Shown here: piece after piece, positions 59,588 to 64,000 of the stretch
Position numbering within the stretch: position 1 is the first letter of the stretch
Layout: the number at the start of each line of letters is the position of its first letter
NCBI GenBank assembly: GCA_014281115.1
Contig: JACONQ010000010.1
Location: 868,001 to 932,000, forward strand
Length of the DNA: 64,000 nucleotides
Direction of reading: 5' to 3'
Origin: Laburnicola sp. R22_1
Lineage: Eukaryota > Ascomycota > Dothideomycetes > Pleosporales > Didymosphaeriaceae
Made by a program: the position numbers and the translations under genes
Notes under the pieces: generated by a model
Database searches by the model: none
What the model saw: only the letters and a program-made list of their open reading frames with translations
What the model was told of the DNA's origin: nothing

Positions 59588-60511
59588 CTATAGATCCACG
59601 TTCAAGACCCCCTCCATCACCTCAACCGAAAGCCCACACATCTTCAGCTCCTCAATCTCCTTCCCACCCTCCTTCAACACAACATCCACAAAGATATCGC
59701 ATCCTCGTCCCATCTCCACGCCCTGTGTGAGATGGTACTTCCTCTTTCTCTCCCCTCCTTCCGTCAAACTGAGGTACGCCGCCAAATCGCAACTTGCGCT
59801 GCCTGTTCCTGCGTCTTCACTGCTTCCAATGCACCGCGTACGCAGCAACCGCGTGCCAGGATCTTTGTCGTCATATCCCAAGTCGACGTAAAAGAAGCTG
59901 CCCGTGTAGCCGGTGTCCCAGCTACTGCCCTTGTCGAGATGCTCAGCGGCGTAGAGCTTCGCAACAGGGACTAGTCCTTCGGTGGGAAGAGCTAAGGCCT
60001 CGAGGTTCGCCATGCAGATGAGATTGAATGCAATGCCCTTCACAATGGATACCAATGGCACATTATGGGAGACCGAGCCATTTGCATTAGGAAAAGGGTG
60101 CGGTAGGTTCTTCTTGTGGAAATACACATCGTGCGGAATGTTCACGGTCGAGGTACCCAAATCCTGGTTGAACTCGAAAGGGATGATGCCCGCAATAGTA
60201 CGAAGCTTCTTGACATTGGCATATGCGGAGGTGTGCGTTGCGACGTAGATGCTCGTTCCGATCGTAGGATGTCCAGCAAAGGCCATGCGCGATGCGGGAG
60301 TGAAGATGTCGTAATCAGCGATTTCTGGCTCTTCTTTTGTAGGCTCATGCAGGAAGGTCACCTCCGACAGGTTGAACTCTTTGGCGATCTTTTGCTTTTG
60401 TTCTTCGCTCAGTTGGGCTCGGAGGGAGGCAGGCACACGAATATCGCCGAGAGGGTTACCGGTGTACCGCGTTTTGGTGAAAACATCAAGGGTTGTGAAT
60501 TGGAGTTGCAT
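59588..60511 (-). CDS. PhzF-family isomerase/epimerase-like protein
   Basis: A single exon of 307 residues. It starts MQLQFTTLDVFTKTRYTGNP and has the PhzF hallmarks: GNPLG near residue 18, the catalytic Glu50 in LSEVTFL, GHPTIG at 80-85, and the C-terminal phosphate-loop-like motif SSEDAGTGSASCDLAAYLS at about 242-260. The family has two similar lobes with the active site between them and includes the trans-2,3-dihydro-3-hydroxyanthranilate isomerase of phenazine synthesis; fungal members have no established substrate. No biosynthetic cluster surrounds the gene. The start lies about 330 bp from the next gene's 3' end, leaving room for its own promoter. Confidence 0.92.
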   Translation of the reverse strand: MQLQFTTLDVFTKTRYTGNPLGDIRVPASLRAQLSEEQKQKIAKEFNLSEVTFLHEPTKEEPEIADYDIFTPASRMAFAGHPTIGTSIYVATHTSAYANVKKLRTIAGIIPFEFNQDLGTSTVNIPHDVYFHKKNLPHPFPNANGSVSHNVPLVSIVKGIAFNLICMANLEALALPTEGLVPVAKLYAAEHLDKGSSWDTGYTGSFFYVDLGYDDKDPGTRLLRTRCIGSSEDAGTGSASCDLAAYLSLTEGGERKRKYHLTQGVEMGRGCDIFVDVVLKEGGKEIEELKMCGLSVEVMEGVLNVDL

Positions 60512-60842
60512 TTTGGGATGATGGGACGTGGAAGTACAATCGATTGAGTGTCTGGTGGCCTTTATACGTAAAGGAGAGATGTGCCGAGAAGTGAGTCACC
60601 AGCTGGATACGACGTGTCACCGCAAAATCTTGCGCTCTGTGTTGAATCCGGCATCGAGCACGTTGCTGATGAGTCCTCTCATCGTGATTTGTAACGACTC
60701 ACGTGGCGCGGGGTAGCCCGTGGACGCTTCTCAAATTAGCTCATCCATCTCTTGACGCCAAAAGATGTCAACTTCCTGACCTCCGGGTGTGGTCGACTGT
60801 GTCCCTATTACCACGTAACCTATATCCAAAAAGACCTGAGCT
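60512..60842. other. intergenic, PhzF promoter region
   Basis: 331 bp between the PhzF start and the 3' end of the flavoprotein gene. No gene or clear motif seen. Confidence 0.4.
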
Positions 60843-61892
60843 CTAAACTTCCTTAGACCACTGCTTGCCATTCCAGACAGATCCAACATTCCAAAGCCAG
60901 TAATCGCGCCCTTTAATCAACCAAACCATCCAGCTTGGGAGTCGCCGACCAATCGCCGCCCCTACGCCCTTTGTCCTCCCAATAGGCACCAACTGCGTCT
61001 CTCTCTTGTCTTCCTTGAAAATCCTGTCTGCCCCTACCTCAGTTTGTGATTTTCCAGCGGCAGGTAGAAGATCGCGCTTGATGTTCGCTGCAAGGACTGG
61101 TACGGCTGTAATTATGTTGTGGATAGCAGGTCTCGCAAAAGAGGATGCATCGCCGATGGCGTAGATTCTGGGACCAGCTTTGTCGACGCGAAGAGTGGAT
61201 CCGTTGGTCTCAACCTGACCAGCAGGTGTCAAGAGGTTTCTGGCAAGGAAGGATGTGTTTAGTACGTATCCGGTGGCGGGAATGAAAAGATCGGCGTGTA
61301 GATTTGTGCCATCGCTGAGATTTAGAGTGGCCTTGGAGGTGATTTTGGAAACGTGTACCCCGGCATTCGGTGGCTCCACGCTGGTGACCCTTATATTCTT
61401 CAAGACAATGACGCCAACCTTGGCAAGTTGTTCTTCAGCAACGTCCGCGATTTTGGGTCTCAAATGAGGGGGAATGTGTGAGCCGGAAGTGACGAGCGTT
61501 ATTGGGACTTTAGGGGTTTCTAGTTTCAGGCTGAACCCTCCAGAGCGGCCATTGAGGTATTCACCAAGCTCTCCCGCTGTTTCCGCACCTGCGGGGCCTC
61601 CGCCTGCGATGACAATGCTCTTGGCTGTATCAAGCCCAGCGTGAAATATTGACCAGGCTTCGCGAATGGAGTTCTCATCTCGTTTGAAGCTAAACAACGG
61701 AGATGGTGTGGAAGCGCCTGTAGCGATAACAAGAGCGTGGAAGTCTAGTGTTTGGTTCTGGCCATCCGTGGCACTGGTGATGATCAAACAACAGAGTCTA
61801 TGGACTATGAAAAGACGACAAATAATGTAACCGGCAGCTGGTAACCGGTTGAACATGTTTCGCCCGGGACAGTGGATAGTACCTTCGAGCAT
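60843..61892 (-). pseudogene. AIF/AMID-like FAD oxidoreductase, N-terminal FAD domain missing
   Basis: The open frame is 349 codons. From about residue 40 it matches the middle and end of AIF/AMID-type pyridine-nucleotide oxidoreductases: LVIATGASTPSP, the NAD-binding Rossmann motif IVIAGGGPAGAETAGEL, VTLV-type strand ITLVTSG, FIPATGY, and the FAD-contacting IYAIGDASSF, then a C-terminal GRRLPSWMVWLIKGRDYWLW membrane-associated-looking segment. The normal first 100-120 residues, with the GxGxxG FAD-binding motif, are absent: upstream there are only about 130 bp before the divergent ankyrin-like gene and none of the three frames contains them. The first 38 residues of the frame look unrelated. 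It is most simply a 5'-truncated gene. Confidence 0.75.
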
Positions 61893-62019
61893 GAGAGCGA
61901 AACATATGGAGCTTCAAAGACCTATCGATCCCGCCCGACCTCTAATCAGTTACTCTGGGTCCACAAATCTCCATATCTTAGCTAGGTAGCACGCGAATCG
62001 AAGTCAGGTCTAAGAAGAG

Positions 62020-63286
62020 ATGGAACCCAGCTCTCTGTCGCTGGAGCTCAGATGTCTCTGTTTCGGTAGAATTCTGGTCCTCTTTACCGCTCTTCGCCGA
62101 CGAGGCATCGCCTTACTGTACACGACTGAGCCGTCATGCAATGTGTATCACCAAATATTCCCCGCCATTGCGACATTTCCGGTAATCCCCAACAATGCGC
62201 CTGTGTGGAAGTTGGTGGAGCACGCATCTGCTGTTAGTCGGCTTCGTCAAGCTGTACTGGACGGTCTTGCAAGCCCGAACGATCAGAATGAATTTGGATA
62301 TACACTATTACATGCGAGTCATTTTTCTGGTGTCCCTTACAGTCACCAAAGCTAATAGATTACAGGCTGCCGCAGTAAACTTCGATGTCGAGGCATGCAA
62401 GTTGCTTATAGCGATGAGCGCAGACGTCAATCGAACAGATGTCATGTAAATTCTTTCATCATGAGAGATAACCGCCTACTACTACTAATGCATGATACCG
62501 CGAAGCTTTGGTTATAGTCCACTGGGAGACTTCATCGAGCAATCTTGGAGATATCTGTCCCACGAACGTCCATCCAACTCTACCTTCTCTTATCAAACTG
62601 CCTTTGAGATTTTAGAGATCCTCCTTGGTGCTGGAAGCGATACTGACATGGAGTCCTGGTGTTTCCCGCAAATCATCGCCCTCAATGGTATAATTGATAA
62701 CCCCACGTCCAAAGAGATGAGTACCGAATGGTCCGCTCTGTTAAATCGGAATGAGATCGACATCGTAGAAGATATTATGTCCGAAAGGTTTTTGCTCCAT
62801 CCCCTTGGAAGGGTACCTTACATCATAATGTTCCTACTACAGTGCGGCATGAATCCCGACCATGCCTACTGCGGGTGGCCAACACTGATTTTTGCATTGC
62901 TTGAGGAAGAACATACGTTGTCGGTGTGGGGGTGGTGGGACGAGATGTCTGGCGACCAAGCATTATCACATCTGCTCGCCGCTGGGGCTGATATCTACAA
63001 GATCGCTTGGGAATCGGAATTCAAGTCAGACACAACCTGGAATGTTATATGCGGACGCGGCCCGATCTTTACATCGACTACGTTCGCCACCGCTTCTGGT
63101 ACTGACCACCGCTGGAGAAAAGCATTACGCAAAGCGGGATTTGATCCCTCTGAAGTGTATGCAGAAGATGAACGACGGCGAAACGAGTTCCTGAAATCGC
63201 ACAGAGCCGTATCTACCGGAGTCCACACAAAAGAGTCCGAACTTCACGATTCTACGCTTCGGTTGAGAACGAGAAAATGGCCGTAA
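62020..63286 (+). CDS. ankyrin-like repeat protein
   Basis: Three exons, 62020-62313, 62366-62445 and 62506-63286, give 384 residues. Ankyrin-like units are visible at about residues 90-125 (NEFGYTLLHAAAVNFDVEAC then KLLIAMSADVNR) and further degenerate units with EILEILLGAGSDTDME, FLLQCGMNPDHAYCGWPTLI and HLLAAGADIYKIAWE. Such repeats mediate protein binding; the partner is unknown. The first intron begins GCGAGT and ends ACAG (52 nt, with a branch-like GCTAATAG), a GC-AG type needed to join TLLH to AAVNF in frame; no GT donor gives a workable join. The second intron (GTAAAT...AAG, 60 nt) has a TACTAATG branch site. It is divergent from, and close to, the truncated flavoprotein gene. Confidence 0.7.
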
Positions 63287-63733
63287 GACCAACAGCGGCG
63301 AAACAAGCAGTCAATCACCAAGAGACAGATCTTGATATAGATCCGCGAGACAATATGTCCCCAGCTAAGCTTTCAGCCGTCCAAGGAACCGGTACTCAAA
63401 CCGGCTATTCTCAGGGCAAATTGAACATCAACCCCCAACCAGAATGCGATGCGCTACCAGATACGGACTAGATAGAATGCATATATTCCGCTATATTACC
63501 TAGGCAATTAGCCTCAAACGTGACGCGCGAACCACCAATATGACCACATCACCGCTGCACACTCCGGTCGCTCTATACATATAAATTGCGGAGCAATTGC
63601 ACTATCGGACCCCGGCTCTGCATTTTTCCCCACATTGCCAGCCTCTGGTGCTGCTATATGCGTGGAACAGTTAAATAGCGCTGTGTCTTTGGGATACTTC
63701 CCCGTACACTTTTTGAGGCGAGCGTCAGTCAAA
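63287..63733. other. intergenic, no gene supported
   Basis: 447 bp between the ankyrin-like gene and the second SGNH hydrolase. ORFs here run through on both strands but lack family resemblance. Confidence 0.4.
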
Positions 63734-64000
63734 ATGATAGCTCCATCACTCATCCAAGTCGCATTCGCGACGCTCGCGCTCTTCTCCTCTCCACTACAAG
63801 CCCGTGCCCTCGACAAGCGTCAAGATGCAAACCATTGGGTTACAACATGGACGAGCATGCCGCAGCTGGTCGAGCCGTACAACATGCCTCCAGCGCAGTT
63901 CGTACGTCCCATCTAAATCCCGCGTTCTACTGCGCAGTCGCTGATACATATCAAAGTCCTCCGGCGGCGTCCTTAGAGACGCCACTCTCCGCCAAACACT
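63734..64000 (+). CDS. secreted SGNH hydrolase, 5' part only (cut by window end)
   Basis: Two partial exons, 63734-63901 and 63957 to the window end, joined by a 55-nt intron (GTACGT...AAAG). The first 25-30 residues (MIAPSLIQVAFATLALFSSP then LQARALDKR) form a signal peptide ending with a possible Kex2 site. The mature start NHWVTTWTSMPQLVEPYNMP and then SSGGVLRDATLRQT match the N-terminal region of fungal SGNH/GDSL esterases, whose nucleophile motif lies further on and is not in the window. Substrate cannot be told. It is the second secreted SGNH hydrolase in the window, from a different subgroup than the one at 17893-21255. Confidence 0.82.

Noticed and set aside
1..64000. CRISPR arrays, operons and bacterial-type signals
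   Set aside because: No regular spacer-repeat arrays; spliced genes and RIP-altered transposons show this is fungal nuclear DNA.

Overview
The window is fungal nuclear DNA. Genes carry many short introns (about 50-70 nt) with fungal splice signals, and the proteins are typical of a filamentous ascomycete. I infer a Dothideomycete, probably Pleosporales. The genome is split into gene-rich, GC-balanced DNA and AT-rich blocks of transposons whose Gln/Trp codons have become stops and whose Asp/Glu codons have become Asn/Lys, the usual trace of repeat-induced point mutation (RIP).

Left arm (1-22,330), genes in order: a seven-helix GPCR of the Git3/cAMP-receptor type (-); a small AT-rich island (3.8-5.2 kb) with a MITE-like element and a pile-up of a short SINE-like repeat; divergently paired ribosomal proteins L21 (-) and S9 (+) sharing a 213-bp promoter; ribosomal protein S27 (+); deoxyribose-phosphate aldolase (+); the small GTPase Rho3 (-), with three consecutive micro-exons; a secreted protein of unknown function (-) divergent from a large secreted SGNH-hydrolase/fibronectin-III protein (+); and a NADAR-domain protein (-) at the island edge.

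AT-rich island (about 22.3-49.9 kb): no host gene seen. It holds a Fot1/pogo-type transposon with both terminal inverted repeats; a minus-strand Ty3/gypsy element with two LTRs that carries two little-mutated solo LTRs with perfect 5-bp target duplications; a truncated second Fot1 copy; a much younger pogo-type transposon whose transposase has only three stops; and another pogo-type element split by an 8.1-kb chromodomain gypsy element. Scattered through it are copies of a 113-179 bp repeat with 12-13 bp target duplications and 5' truncations, which I interpret as a SINE family and the most novel item here.

Right arm (49.9-64.0 kb): COP9 signalosome subunit 2 (+), an otubain-type deubiquitinase (+), the pre-rRNA processing WD40 protein Ipi3 (-), a PhzF-family enzyme (-), a 5'-truncated AIF/AMID-like flavoprotein (-), an ankyrin-like protein with a probable GC-AG intron (+), and the start of a second secreted SGNH hydrolase (+) cut by the window end. 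Most of these are independent housekeeping or secreted-enzyme genes and there is no operon-like pathway; exon coordinates were worked out by hand from splice signals and reading-frame continuity.
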